This document shows, one piece after another, positions 12,001 to 23,761 of a DNA stretch of 64,000 bases. Within the stretch, counting starts at the first letter, position 1, and the number at the start of each line of letters is the position of its first letter. Under the pieces are notes generated by a model, which saw only the letters and a list, made by a program, of their open reading frames with translations, was not told the origin of the DNA and made no database searches. Origin of the DNA: Pelecanus crispus (taxonomy: Eukaryota; Chordata; Aves; Pelecaniformes; Pelecanidae); assembly GCF_030463565.1 (NCBI RefSeq), contig NC_134656.1:5628501-5692500 (forward strand), written 5' to 3'. The translations under genes were made by a program, and so were the position numbers.

Positions 12001-15000
12001 CAGTTAGCTACTAATATGTATGACCTGAGCTTTCAGGACCTTGTACTTAATTGAGTCCCTGTACTTATTTGATATAGCCAAATAAATAAAGTCTGAGACG
12101 AGCGGGGGGGGGGGGGGGGGGGGGGGATGGGGGGGGTGGGGGGGGGGGGGAACACCAAACCAAAGCCAGGGGAAAAAAAAACCAAACCCAAAACAAAAAA
12201 TGTCACAAGACTGAATAACATAGACCCGAGTCTTCTAATTTTGTTCTTATGATCCTTCAAAACTGCAGTGCTGCTTGCCCGACTAGATGTGGTGATTAAG
12301 TTACTGACACTGATTTGAGCACAAGGGAGTCACTGTCTGATTTTGGTCATGAAATAAAATAAGAGAGGTGTATGCACACAATATGTGTTTCTTATTGAAG
12401 CAATTTATCAGACATCCTGCTGCCCCACACTCTTGAAAGATTAGAGGCTAAATCTTCCACTGATATCAACTCCCATTAAACACTGTGCTGAGAAACTGTG
12501 CTGATTGATACAATGTGCCTTTGATAGTTTTATACTCAAATTCTTCCTGCTTTTTATTTACACTGAATGATCCTTTAAACTACAGATGGTTTTGTTAGTT
12601 TGTGTTAGATATTTATTCTTCTGCATTCTCTTGTGAATACAAGTTCAGGATATAGGTCTTCTGAGGACAAAAGGGTCTCGCACACTGCTTTTAGCTGTAA
12701 CAAGATTAAAAATGGAAGTATTTTGGTTCCCTTCAAACAAAAGTAAATGCTGACAATTTTTGACAGATAAGAACAATTTCTAAAGCATAGTGAGTCAACG
12801 GACCAGTCATCATCTTTCTTTGGTATACGTCTGTTTTGCTTAGAAAAGTCTGTTCCTGATAGTAAACAACATTGATTTTTTTATAGTTTACCTTTGTGGA
12901 ACTGCTGCAATGTGGGAATAGCCCTTTCCGAGAGATTTATTTTTTTCCCCCAGTTTTGACAGGTTTGAACTTTGAGGATGACTTTTTATTTTCTGTGGAC
13001 TTTTTACACCCATTTTAGCAAAATTATGTCTGGATCTAGGGAAGCTGAAAACCATATTCCTTACCATTTTGGGGTGACTTTAATCCTTTTCTGTTTGTGG
13101 TTCCTCTTGAGTTTATTTGCTGAGAGTTTTTCCTTTTTGCAAACTACTGTTTTCTTCTTTTGCTCTGAAATATTTTTGAAAGCACCACCAGGAGTTGCTG
13201 AGCTTAACTGTTGGGAATATTGGAAAAAATGTTGGAAAAAAGTACATGAAAATTGTGAATTACATTAACCGAGAGATTGGAAATCTATGCTCTTTTTAAA
13301 TAGCACTGAATAGCACCGTAGTTAAATAGCACAACTCTGAATTTTTCCTAGAATTTGTGCGTTGTTTTTTTCTAATCACTTTGTCCATCTACTTTGATAA
13401 AATAAAACAACTCACTGCTTTTGTGGATCTTCTTTCATGTGTGCATGTTCTTTCGTATTCTTCTTCCTATATAAAAAGTAAGCTTAGTCTTACAGAGCTG
13501 TTCTAGGATATGTACAGATAGACAAGTCTCTCTTCACTTACCTGAAAAAGAAAAGCTTGCAAGTCTTACACACTTTACCGGGTATAACTGCAATTTGGTT
13601 TTGTTGGCATTTCAGTGTATCTAAATGATGAGAGATGCAGTACAGAGTCTGTGTGGACTCCAAGTATCTCCAAGTATAATACAGTCTTGACAGTAATGGT
13701 CTACTTGAGTCCTACTCTAATTCAAACATTCATTTAAAATGAAAACAGTGAAATTCATATGCTGTTACAGAAGAATATAAAATATACTCATAAGGTGAAA
13801 AATCAAGAAATAGAAATACACTCTTCTCACTAGACAGCATTCCTACTGAAATTCCCGAGTGAAAGCAACTTAAATATTCACACAAAAGTGTGTATTTTTC
13901 ATGCATCAAATGAATATGTAACTTATAAAAAACCTAAATTGTAAATTCTGTATCAACAAATGCCTGTAAATGTCCATAAATATACTTTTGATAACTCTTT
14001 TATTTTTCTAATCGGGGGTGGGGTGGGTGTCAGCCAATTACACCTTCTTGAGAAAGGAAATAGGGTTATTAATATTACCTCCTGCATCTGTGGTCCTTTA
14101 GAAAAGGATGAAACCAATGTTTTTAAACTCCTGTTTGTTAAGCCATATGCCACAGTCTTGCTAATATTTTTCATTTTGAAAATAGAAATATCGTATTTTG
14201 ACAGTGTGCGTTCATTGCTAGATTCATTGTCACAGGTGTGCATGGAGGAATAAGCAGAGTCTGCACTCCCCTTCTGCTCAGCAGGCAGAGGAAGGCTTCT
14301 TGTTAAACAACACCAAGTTAATCGAGGTTCAGCATTTAGTGATGGGAAGGTGCTCTTCGTGCTTGATGCTGTTAAACTTCCAGAGTAGCAAGTCAGATTA
14401 TTGTGGGGTAGCGCTGGGAGTTCTTTACAGTGAGTGGTGAGAGTGTGGCAACAAAAAGTGCCAAAAGAATGGCAAAAGTAAGTGGGGTTGTTTGTTGAGC
14501 TCTGAGAATGCTGCATAGCCTGCAATGTTGGTGAAATGTCCTTAAGAATGCATGGACTTCCACCTCTGTCCCGCCCCGTGATTGCTGGCTCTGCACCCTG
14601 GCTAGAAGCTGACGTCATTAGCAAAGAGTCACTTCCTGAGCAAAGATGGTGTAAAACCTTCCTCTCTTCTTTGATGTCAGCTGATATGAAGAAACCACTG
14701 GTATACAGAGAAGTAAAGCATATTTTCTTCTTTGGGGTCTGTGTAGAGGAAGTAGTTATGCTCACCCACTTCTCTTCTGTTTGCCTTTGATAATTTAATT
14801 TATTTTTATTCTGTTTGTTTTTCCAAGCATCTCTTACAATATCCTGGTGCCTGAAGTTTTGGTTATAAAAGGTGTTATCTGCTGTGGTTAAGATATTTGT
14901 TGTTTCTGAACTGACTGGTGAACAAAATACTGGAGTTTTCCAGTTTGCATGTACATTCCATCGTAGCTCTCCTTTGCTGGCCTTTTGTCTCACTTCAAAC

Positions 15001-18000
15001 TTTAAAGGGGACCAAACCAGATCATTAGAATGAAAACTGAGTGATCCGCTGTTGGAAGAGCAGGGGGGGGTGGTTAAGGTGTCTGCCGCAGATGTGCAAG
15101 GTGTAATCTGTTCTGATCTAAGCAAAAGCGACAAATCTGAGGCTTTCTTGTCTTGCGGCAATTTAAGGATATATTTTGGAGAAAAGGCATTTTGTTGTGC
15201 GACTGGAGTTAAATGACCGGATTGCAGATGATGAATTTTAGAAGACATGTCAACAGCATTGTCACTGAAGAGTGGTGCTTTTGCTCCTGTTTTCACAAGA
15301 CATGTTTTGACGTCTTTATCTGTTGCATTGTGCAAGGCGAAAGAATTGCAATCACTTCCCCTTAATTCAGGCCCTAAAGATTCCACAAATGAAGCTTTTG
15401 AGATACCTGCTGAAAGTGAGAGAAGGTTAACATCACTATAATTAAGAGCTTTTGTGGAGATTTTCATTGTTTTCATATACTCCACATTCTCAGTACCTCC
15501 AGTGGATTCATTAATTCCTGTGCTTACTTTTTGCTCCTCTGCTTTACTGGAGATTTTCACTGGTGCTGTGGAAAGACACCGAGCGCTAGCACAATAGGCT
15601 CTCTCTGCTTCATTTACTGCATTATTTTCACTACTGGGACTAGGGCAGGACTTTGAAAGAATGTTTTGTGTCTTCTCCACTTCAAACTTCAGCTTTTTTC
15701 TTTCTGATGGTAAATTCTGGGATTTCGCTGCAGCTTCTCTGTTGTTGTTGCAATGGATCCACAGGGGCGTCAGGGCATGCTGGCCAGTTTCCTTATTCCT
15801 GCTATGGTTTCCATAATTGTGTGAAGCGTTTTTACAATCTGATTCAAATGTACTGGATTCTTTCCCAGGGCTTGGTTCTTCCCATTTGCTACCCTGCACT
15901 GGCAAGCGGTCATCGTTCCTTCTGTTAGCATTCAGCTGACACTGAGTATTTTGAAGCCTGAGCTCACAACTGCTTGGAGCTAGTAATGTGCTGTTGCCAC
16001 CTGTGTATTTATCTGTGTCACTGCCACTGAGGTCCTGGGAAGTTTTGCTCATTACAGTATGTGCGCTAGCATTTACCGAATGAGATGTCTCCATTACACA
16101 GGTTACACTGTCTGCAGTTTCCTCAGAGGACACATTCTGTAGAATATGATTACCGTTAGTACGGGTTTCTGATTTACCAATGTTTAAGCCTGTTGTCACA
16201 AGGGAGGAAAGACTGTCAGTTACAGAGCTGCTGCCATCTCTTTCCTCAGTAATTTCAGTACTGCTGACTGATTCCTTTGAATGAGAAGTGAAGCTTTTAA
16301 TATCTGTAATCTTATTCCCCCTTTGTTTAATTTTCTTGGCATTTTGACTGCTTTTCATTTTTTGGTAGATTTTCTTAAATGTTTCATCTCCATACATTTG
16401 CCATTTTTCTTGAGAGAACATCTTTAACTTCCTTTGATTGTGTTTCTTATTTTTAGCACTGATTGCTTCTCCAGCTCCAAGCTTTTTACTCCCTTGCAAC
16501 TCCTCTGACAGAGGAGGATGATCAGCGACATTACTTAGTGGCAAATCATCCACTGCTGTTTGTCTGACTAGAGCTCGGGGATGGCTGTTAGGAAAATCCA
16601 CTGAATTTGCGGCAAGATTGTTGCTAGGCAGCAAACTAGCAGCGCCCGTATTTATGTGCTTAGTAAGAGAAAGTGGTTTTGAGCAACCTGCTTTGTCATG
16701 TACTGTTCTTGTGTCCTCCACAAAGGGCAAAGAGTTGCTTCGCGTAACAGGCACCGTATCTATCGTTGTGGAGAACTGGGTGGGGACTGAATGAAAAAAC
16801 ACTGGCTTGCATTTTTCTGAGGGTGCAAAGGTAGATTTTGCTGAACAAAGGGAAAGATTCTTTTTCCTATTTACATCACAAGTTCTGATGTCAAAATGGA
16901 AAGAGTCTTTGTATGTATAAGGCATTGGCAGATCGATGCTTCCCTGTTTAGAAAGGACAGTTTTTCTGGGCCTAACGTTGTCTAACTGGGTATCATCCAC
17001 CACACTTTTGTTATGAGAAATGAGTTTTGAAATGTGTTCTTCCAGCCTCTTTTTCTCTAGCATCGAGGCTGTAGCTTTCTCAGCTGCGTCTAGCTTTGCA
17101 CTGCTTCCGGAGGTACACCTTAGGCTGCTGAAGGCAGTTTCATTTTCCAGTTCTGTGCTGTGTTCATAGAGACTGTGCAATGGGCTGGATGGTGCCATCT
17201 GTTGTTCTGTACTATCAGAGCGTGACAGATACCCTGAGTCAGTGCTCTCACACTTCTTTAGCTTGCAGTCAGATGGCTTGTAATCCCACTGTTTTTCTGA
17301 AGAGGTTGCTTGCTGCCTTTGCAACTGAATATGCTTATTGGCACCTGGAGTTCTTTGCTCCTGTATCTTCTTTCTCTGGCACTGACCATTTGGCAAAGCT
17401 CCTGGAGATGATAAACTTTGAGGTTCTCTTTCAGGAACCCCCTGATTAGCCTTTGAACTAAAGGACTGATGCGTTGTTTCTTGATTTTCTGAAGCAAATG
17501 ATGAATTGCTTGTTGCCGGCAGTGAAAGGTCATTAAGAAGTTTCTTAGTGTCTGTTACAGCATGGGTCTCTGAACTCATTTGTTTCATCTGTATCCCCTG
17601 GTCTTCACACGTGCTACCGAGTACTTTGCTGCCTTGATGTGATGTGATGCTCTCTGTTGATTTCTCATTTTGCTCCAATGTGCCGCTGTTGTCAGAGTCG
17701 GAGGGCAGTCTGGTATTGTTGACATGTGTCTGAGTTCTTCTGTGTTTGTACAAATTGCTTTGAGTTTTAAATGCAATACCGCAAGTGGTGCATGGAAAGG
17801 GCCTCTCTCCGGTGTGAGAGCGAATATGTTTCTCAAGGACACTTGGCTTCAAACAATCTCGTCCACAGTGTTTGCAGATATATTTCCCAGCTTTTTTTGA
17901 TTTTCCTGGGCTTCCAATAGATGCATTTACACAAGAATTTGGTGATGATATAACTGGTAAAGTGCTCACTATGTTCAATGTTAGAGTTTGCCCAAGTTGT

Positions 18001-18353
18001 TTCTGAAAAACTGACTGAGGCTGATCTGTGCCTTCTGAAGGAACAAGTGGATTCAGGATTAGAGTTATGTTGCTGCTGTCCAGATTTACACAGGTCCTGC
18101 CGGTCACTAACTGACTGTTTGGCTGAAAGCATCCTGCCTGGACAGGCTGGTACAGTGGTATGGTAAGGGCTTTTAGATACACAGGTTGAGACAGTGCTTG
18201 CTCCTGTTGAGGAATCACACTGCCTTGGCTGAGATCTGAAGAATCCTGTGCAGGCTGAAGCGAAGAGGTTGGAATTGGTGGATCTGCTAGTGCAACTGTA
18301 AAACCAGGCTGCTTCTGTGCCTCCATTTCAAAGATTATCTGCCATATGCTCAT
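8217..18353 (-). CDS. ZNF831: ZNF831 gene (zinc finger protein 831), multi-exon coding span
   Basis: This is the full coding span of a large C2H2 zinc-finger protein, minus strand. Supported exons are 18353-14079 (main), one ending at 11201 (short), 10599-10360 and 9071-8217 (terminal). The sum is about 1,790-1,820 residues, somewhat longer than my recollection of about 1,677 in human. Identification rests on the paired fingers followed by long low-complexity Ser/Thr-rich sequence, on conserved blocks such as [11 protein letters not shown] and [20 protein letters not shown], and on the acidic C-terminus ending [12 protein letters not shown]. Position next to PRELID3B in divergent orientation matches human 20q13.32. 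The protein is presumably nuclear and DNA-binding; its targets are poorly defined. Uncertain points are the 5' UTR exon(s), not found, and the junction between the main exon and the short exon. Confidence 0.9.
9072..10359 (-). other. ZNF831 last intron
   Basis: This is an AT-rich intron bounded by GTAGGT on the 5' side and CTACAG on the 3' side in the minus orientation. It includes a 15-T run at 9280-9294. Open frames inside it are short and do not fit the phase-0 splice junction. Confidence 0.6.
10360..10599 (-). CDS. ZNF831: ZNF831 penultimate coding exon
   Basis: This exon is 240 nt, exactly 80 codons, phase 0 at both ends. It starts after AG with TTC AGT GAT GTG and ends at AAA followed by GTAGGT. 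The peptide contains [18 protein letters not shown] and a basic KKEGK run, and ends KMDKK. These align with human LQ...TSESPPCCGKEEKKEG...MDKR as I recall it. Its phase-0 end joins the terminal exon, which begins GAC ATT. The acceptor has a poor pyrimidine tract and a second AG (TTCAG) lies 5 bases further in, so the exact start is less sure than the exon itself. Confidence 0.72.
10822..10835. repeat. 14-base G homopolymer in ZNF831 intron
   Basis: An uninterrupted run of 14 G on the plus strand (C on the transcribed-sense minus strand) lies between the exons at 10599 and 11201. It is a simple repeat, likely length-polymorphic and error-prone in sequencing. Confidence 0.9.
11201..11261 (-). 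CDS. ZNF831: probable short ZNF831 exon ending NQRYK
   Basis: On the minus strand, codons for L-N-Q-R-Y-K run directly into a perfect donor, AAG followed by GTAAGT at 11200. This resembles the human stretch INPKRYK as I recall it, which lies between the main exon and the C-terminal exons. The frame is phase 0 at its 3' end and joins cleanly to the exon at 10599. The 5' boundary is unclear: an acceptor AG precedes 11228 (28-nt exon) or 11261 (61-nt exon). Both acceptors require an upstream exon ending in phase 2, such as the alternative main-exon donor at 14044. Neither has a strong pyrimidine tract. Confidence 0.45.
11490..11511. repeat. 22-base A homopolymer
   Basis: A run of 22 A lies inside the large ZNF831 intron, upstream of the short exon in transcript order. 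There is no clear retroposon body beside it, so it is called a simple repeat. Confidence 0.85.
12104..12150. repeat. interrupted poly-G tract (23+8+13 G)
   Basis: Three G runs of 23, 8 and 13 bases are separated only by AT and by a single T. The tract lies in the large ZNF831 intron, so the pre-mRNA is C-rich here. On the plus strand it has ample capacity for G-quadruplex folding. A short open frame across it encodes only Pro repeats on the minus strand and is not a gene. Confidence 0.9.
13542..13711 (-). other. possible cassette exon of ZNF831 (weak)
   Basis: A 170-nt minus-strand stretch is open for 56 codons plus two bases and ends at a perfect donor (CAG followed by GTAAGT). It starts after GAGTAG. 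Its phases fit: in-phase 0 matches a main exon ending at 14079, and its two leftover bases match the acceptors of the short exon near 11.2 kb. The peptide contains a Cys pair, KVCKTCK. Against it, the acceptor lacks a pyrimidine tract and nothing in the human protein as I recall it matches. Confidence 0.2.
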
Positions 18354-18357
18354 GTAT
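14079..18357 (-). CDS. ZNF831: ZNF831 main coding exon (two C2H2 fingers)
   Basis: The exon opens after an excellent acceptor: a long pyrimidine tract ending TTACAG just above 18357. Two in-frame ATGs follow, at 18353 and 18326. The second gives MEAQKQPG and fits the human start MEVPEP as I recall it. Numbering from the second ATG, finger 1 uses C151, C154, H167 and H171, and finger 2 uses C179, C182, H195 and H201, joined by a TGERPFP linker. Conserved blocks lie at about 359-376 ([14 protein letters not shown]), 423-481 (LEKKRLEE through FDIR) and 633-661 ([10 protein letters not shown] and following). The rest is Ser/Thr/Asn-rich and probably disordered. The exon most likely ends at 14079 (GAG before GTAATA, phase 0, 1,416 codons from the second ATG). 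The open frame continues to 13953, and an alternative donor sits at 14044. Confidence 0.9.
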
Positions 18358-21300
18358 CTGTAAGGGAGGGGGAAAAAAAAAAGCAAGTAGGAATCTTCAG
18401 ATGGCAAAATAAAATAAACACTTTCAACTGCTGGACTGGGAAAGTTAGCAATTAAGAATATCACAAATCTTATATATAGGCATTACACAGACAAAAATTA
18501 CTTAATTTTCCAGCTGATTAATCTTTCATTTCTTAGCTAGGAACTGAAGTTCGGTACAGTGTAAAGAACGTCAAACATTGCACTTAAAACCTACAATAAG
18601 TACCCAAACTATCTGAGTGTCAGATTTGCAAATGGAAGCTCTCAGCACCCCAGAAATAATACAGTTTTAATTTTCTGGAACCATATTCCCATTACATATT
18701 TGTACCATGGTTTTTAGTTTAACAATTTACATTAATAAATCTTAATATAGAAATACAGAACAATTAAGGTTAGAAGGGACCTCAGGAGGTCTCTAGTCCA
18801 AACACCTGCTCAAAGCAGAGTTAGCACTGTGGTCAGATGAGGTTGCTCAGGGTGTTATCCTGTCTGGTTTTGAAAACCCCTGAGAATAAAAAATGCACAG
18901 CTTCTTTGGACAACCTGTTCCAAACACAGGACATTAAAGGTGGCTGCATATTATCTGTGTTTACCCAATTTAAGTGAACTAAGGCTAAACACACTATGAC
19001 AAGTGATGCAAAATGAAAATGTGTGAACAAAATGAAACTGATGTCCTGTTTTACAAGTGAGATTTACATAAATATGTACAAAGTAGAAAAGACAGTATCA
19101 TAGGAAAATAGTGGGATAAATTAAAGCTGTCTTTTGTGTAGCCCAAATTAATTTTGTCTAATTAAAGGTGATATTATGGTATACTGCTTATTTTTAGATG
19201 CTTTCAATGCCAGATAAAAACATTTTGTAGACACAGTTTTTAGAAAAAGTTAACCTATTCTTATGAAATCTGTCCAAATATATTCAGGGTTGGTGCTGGT
19301 CCAGACTACTTCTTATTTTACCAAAAATTTGTCTTGTCTTTTTTCTTTCTTAGAAACAAACTAGGAAACTATCACAATAAGCTAGTTGAAAATTATTTTT
19401 GGAAGTGCTGATAAAGGCATCAGCGTAACCTCTTGTAATTATAGTTTGGATGAAAATTAGAAGGTGATCTGTGAATGTTTATTAAAATTCTTATTCAGCT
19501 ATACTCACAGCTCTGTATCCATTGACTGTTGTGAATAATAGGCTGTTCTTGTGCAAACAGTCATAAAAACCCCATTTGAAATAACATAATCAGTGGCTAA
19601 ATGTGAAATCTGCAATTTGTTGCCTTACTGCATAATCTGTAGTGGTGTTTCTGCACCTTCCTTGGATCATTTTGGCAGGTAATCAGTAAAAAACATTACT
19701 CAAAAATGCTGTTTGAAATTTGGACTGGTTCCCTATGACACACACACTATGTTACCGTTATTCAAAACAGAATCTCTGTTGCATGTAGTTACTGAGAATT
19801 TTGCAAATAATTCACATTAAAGGAGAAATGGCGAACTCAGTGTAATTGTTTTTGAGTATTCCTCAGTTACCATTAGAGCAGTTAATAAATCTGGTAAGTT
19901 GATATAAAGTTGGATGGAGATCCAAGAGAAATTCTGTTACTTCACAACTGAAGATGATAGCGTCTCACGAAAAAATGGGAAAATAACCTTCTATTAATGA
20001 TCAAATGGAAAACGTTAAGGTCAGTGAGTTATGTGCTCAGTAATAAATGCAATTATCATCTCAATAAATAGACTAGCAATTCAGGTAGTTTTCATATTAA
20101 ATGTATGCACCATTGAAACGGAAAGATAAAGCCAACCCTCTTGGTTATCAGTCTTCTGCAACCTATACGGTCGCATTGCTCACAATGCAACTGTAAATAC
20201 TTGTCTCCTTGAGCAACAGAAAACTAATGTACCAAAACTGGTAGTTATTACTCTGCGCTCCTCACTCTGCACCACTTCTGGAAGTGTAGTTGTTGGCTGG
20301 CAACTTCTGTTTCACAGCCAAGGCTTCTTCCAGTTTCTCTCTGATCTGCTTGGCTTATTGCAAGAATTGGAAAAGTGGAGGAAAAAACAGCAATGCAGTC
20401 CCTGGCATGTGTTCTCTGACTTCCCTTCTGGTCGCGAGTAAGGCCATTAGCTTCTCCACATGCATTATATGCGTCAACAAAACGGCTGATGAGCCACTGA
20501 AGTAACTGAGAAGCTTGCCACCAACTGCAGCGGGCTCAGGGTTCGACCACTTATGGGCAAGGTATCAGTGCCTGATGGGACTCTTTGTCTCCACCCAAAG
20601 ATTTTAGAAAACGACCCGTAAAATGAACTGATCTGTGCACAGCAATGTGTTAGATTTTGCCTTTTCTCCTTTCTCATGAATTTTATAAATCAAATTCAGT
20701 TATCAAGCATGGACTTTTCTTGTCCACTTCAGAGATTTCTGCTTGGAACTATCACTTCCGTGGCTTTGTAATATAGGTATTGACTATATTGATAGAAGAA
20801 TGTTAAAAGAATATGGCTTGTTAAAGAAATTAAGTTATTATCCATATTCTGCAGTGTGGTTAACACTACAGGATAAAAGTGGATTTCTCTAATTTGCAAA
20901 GTGAGGTTATAGACATTTCAAGTCCATTTAAGATAGTTCTTAAGCTATACAGTCACCTTTATTCATAGCAATTTAAATACGGCATACAATAAAAACAGCA
21001 GCAAGTGATAAGACATGAGCCAGTGGTACTCATAAACTAAGCACGCATGCAGTAGTTTTTCCAAAGATGTGAAAATAAAGAAAAGTTGAGGGGAAAAAAA
21101 AATATGCTGCAGAGACAAGACTCAAAGAAGAAAAGTGAAGTCTGAATACCGTGTAGCTAGAACATCTAACAAGTACCACATCAGATGAAACAAGTCATAG
21201 TATCTATGCTCCCCACCTTCCCCTGGAGAGAAGTGTGGAGATGCGGAATTTGCATTTCCACTCCAATAAGCCTGCTCCAGTGTGACAAACTATGTTCTCT

Positions 21301-23756
21301 CTTTAAATATCCTCGTGCTCATGCATAGTTGATGGGCCCTTCAAGGCCAGCCTGTAAGTTAGTAGGACTTGGGGTGGACAGGTGTTTTTAATATGAATCC
21401 TGTATTTGCAAAGTACCAGACTCTCTGTGTGATTTCGCTTATTCTGTTAAGTTTCTGGGGCCCAAAATATGGTGTAATTCTGAGAATCAGTTCAGTGCTC
21501 TGTAATGTTCTACAAAGAAAATACTTAAATTATTACAGAAAATTTAAAGGAAAGTTTTAACTAATGCTAAACAATTAACTAGATGGTGATACACAATCTC
21601 ATTACTTTTAAGAAACTCTTAAAATAATACATTTCTACCAGCTGTGGTAGCTTGCTGCTTTTCACAGCAAACAACAGACACTTTCTTCCTAAGTGAAACT
21701 TCTGTTGCTTGTATTCTGCTGTGGCAAATACAATCATACCTTTCACATCTGTCTTTTATATACAAAGAAAGCCACTATATTTCTTCGTACATTGACAAAA
21801 ATAGCTTATCTCAAACTAATTCTACCCTACCGCTAATTCCAGGTAGTCCTTGCCTAAAGTAGAAAAACTTCCTTTGTTGATGATCCCCCAGGCTCTGTTA
21901 CTGAGCATCTACCTGATGTTCTGAGCTCAATTTGTAATTTGTAGCATCGAACTACCAGTATGGAAACTTGATCCTAACTAGATAAGGAAAAAATTCCAAT
22001 AAACAAAACTAAAAGCAGGATTTGGCCTGTCCAAAATTTTCTAAATTTGTTTCTTAAGCTATCGAAACTGGTCAATAAATTTCCATTTAAATACAATTAT
22101 TTTGTTCCTAGTTTGAATTATACCTTCAGGTACACACCATAGGTATGTCTGTGGAACACTGAAAAGTCAAAAAGTGGAGTAATTTCAGATGACAAATCAG
22201 CGTAGCAGAAACTGTCTTATTCTGTATATAAGTATAAAGTATTTTAATAAGGGGGGTGGTATAAAAATCTTATTTTAAATCCAGTGTGTTCCTCTATAAT
22301 TTCTTCCTTAATTCCAAATAATTTTATCAAATCTGCTTCATTTTATCAGCACTGTTATAATAATCTTGGATTACACAACCAAAAGATTTTTGTCTTCTGC
22401 ATGGCACATGTAAATGGACTGTCAACTGCCCATCATTATTAATAAAATCATGAAATATACATGTAACTACTTATTTCCTGCACTTACATATAATTTTTTT
22501 ACACACTGTTGAGAGGAGCATCATAGTCTTTAAGCAGATGCAGCACTCAATCCCCTGGCTTGGTCTACAGATATAATCTGTAGACATGATAGAGTTAGTT
22601 TATTTTTGTAACCACACAGAAGCAGCTTTTCAACATTCTGAACATACATAATATACTATATTATACTAGAAGTATATGCCTTTTTTAAAAGCTTTTGGTG
22701 ATCCCTACCTTGAGTAGAATACCAGAGAGCATACAGAAGTGGAATCCTCTTTAGTCTGTAAATAATTTTAGTTTACGTACCTTTTATTGAGCCAGGCATT
22801 TCAGCAACAGAAGTCTCATTTCTGTCAATACTTGATGCAAGCAGAAAGAAACGAGGACAAAGACTTGAAACAGATTAGAAGTAGGAAGTTGTTTTTTTTC
22901 TTTTTTTTTTTTACATTGGTGTCACAGTAACAACCTTCAGAAAACAGGAAGAGATGAAACAGGAAAATGAAGTAGCATTTCAATCTCTTCGTATCCTTTA
23001 TCATTATTCATGTAGGAACCTATAAACAGAATCGGCTGTCTTTGACATGTAGGCATTTTGTACGCTGCATTCAATTGTCTCATTCAGTGAAATACACTGA
23101 CACGATGGTAGAATTTTTTTCTTTGTACCCTTAAAGGTAATTTGCTTATAACTTTACAGTAAAGATCTCTCTTAAAATCTGTTGGAAAAGAAGAGAATGG
23201 TGGAGAGAAGACACTTGCTACATATGAAATGCTAAACTCATCCAGTGTAGGTATTATCCACCAGCTGCTTCTAATGGTGCCCTGCGGTAGGGTAGAAGGC
23301 AGTAACCAGGAGGGAAAATACTTCAAGAATGTTAAAAGTGTTTAGGTTATGCGCAACAAAACTCCCTAAAATTCATGAAACCCTTCAGGGAAAACAGGAT
23401 CGGGGACAGTCAAGAGAAGTGAAAAGATTCTTTTAAGAATTTAGACTTTGTTTGTGGGTTGACTTCATAAAGAGTGCTCATAAAGCAGTCAGCAGAGCCA
23501 AGGTGTCCTGTTAGGGGCACAGCTGTTCTTCATGCAAACACCTCTTTAAAATAGGGATTGGAATGGCTGCTTCCTCCACTGCTAGTAGACTAAGTAAATC
23601 CCAAACTGGAATATGCATTCCCTAAAATGTTACAGAATCAACATATCTGGCCAGTAAAAATTCCTTAGGAACACTGTGTTTTGGAAGATGTAGCTTTGAA
23701 TCTGGTTATAACTTACTGCGACGAGCATCTGCCCAATTCAGATAGCTGCAGCCTGT
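18358..23756. other. ZNF831 upstream intron or flank, no further exon found
   Basis: The sequence is AT-rich. The ZNF831 main exon starts with a splice acceptor, so at least one non-coding 5' exon must lie at higher coordinates, possibly here or much further right. No CpG island or convincing exon was seen. The only dispersed repeat recognised is the CR1-like fragment at about 18.76-18.93 kb. Confidence 0.5.
18755..18930 (-). mobile_element. CR1-type LINE 3' fragment, old and truncated
   Basis: On the plus strand the segment reads GGTTAGAAGGGACCTCAGGAGGTC, then AGTCCAAACACCTGCTCAAAGCAG, GTTGCTCAGGG and GACAACCTGTTCCAA, each interrupted or diverged. This is the reverse complement of the well-known 3' end of avian CR1 retroposons, so the element is on the minus strand. 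Only about 175 bp remain and divergence is high, so it is an ancient 5'-truncated copy. The exact subfamily cannot be given. Confidence 0.75.
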
Positions 23757-23761
23757 ATCTT
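23757..23761. repeat. target-site duplication, left copy (ATCTT)
   Basis: The five bases ATCTT immediately precede the LTR and are repeated exactly at 24355-24359. This marks a retroviral integration and fixes both LTR ends. Confidence 0.85.

Noticed and set aside
12033-12260. Pro-rich 75-codon minus-strand open frame
   Set aside because: It is produced by the poly-G tract read as Pro codons; low complexity, not a gene.
15247-17900. Several 60-99 codon open frames on the plus strand and in alternative minus frames
   Set aside because: They are shadows of the ZNF831 main exon, which has the conserved fingers and blocks.
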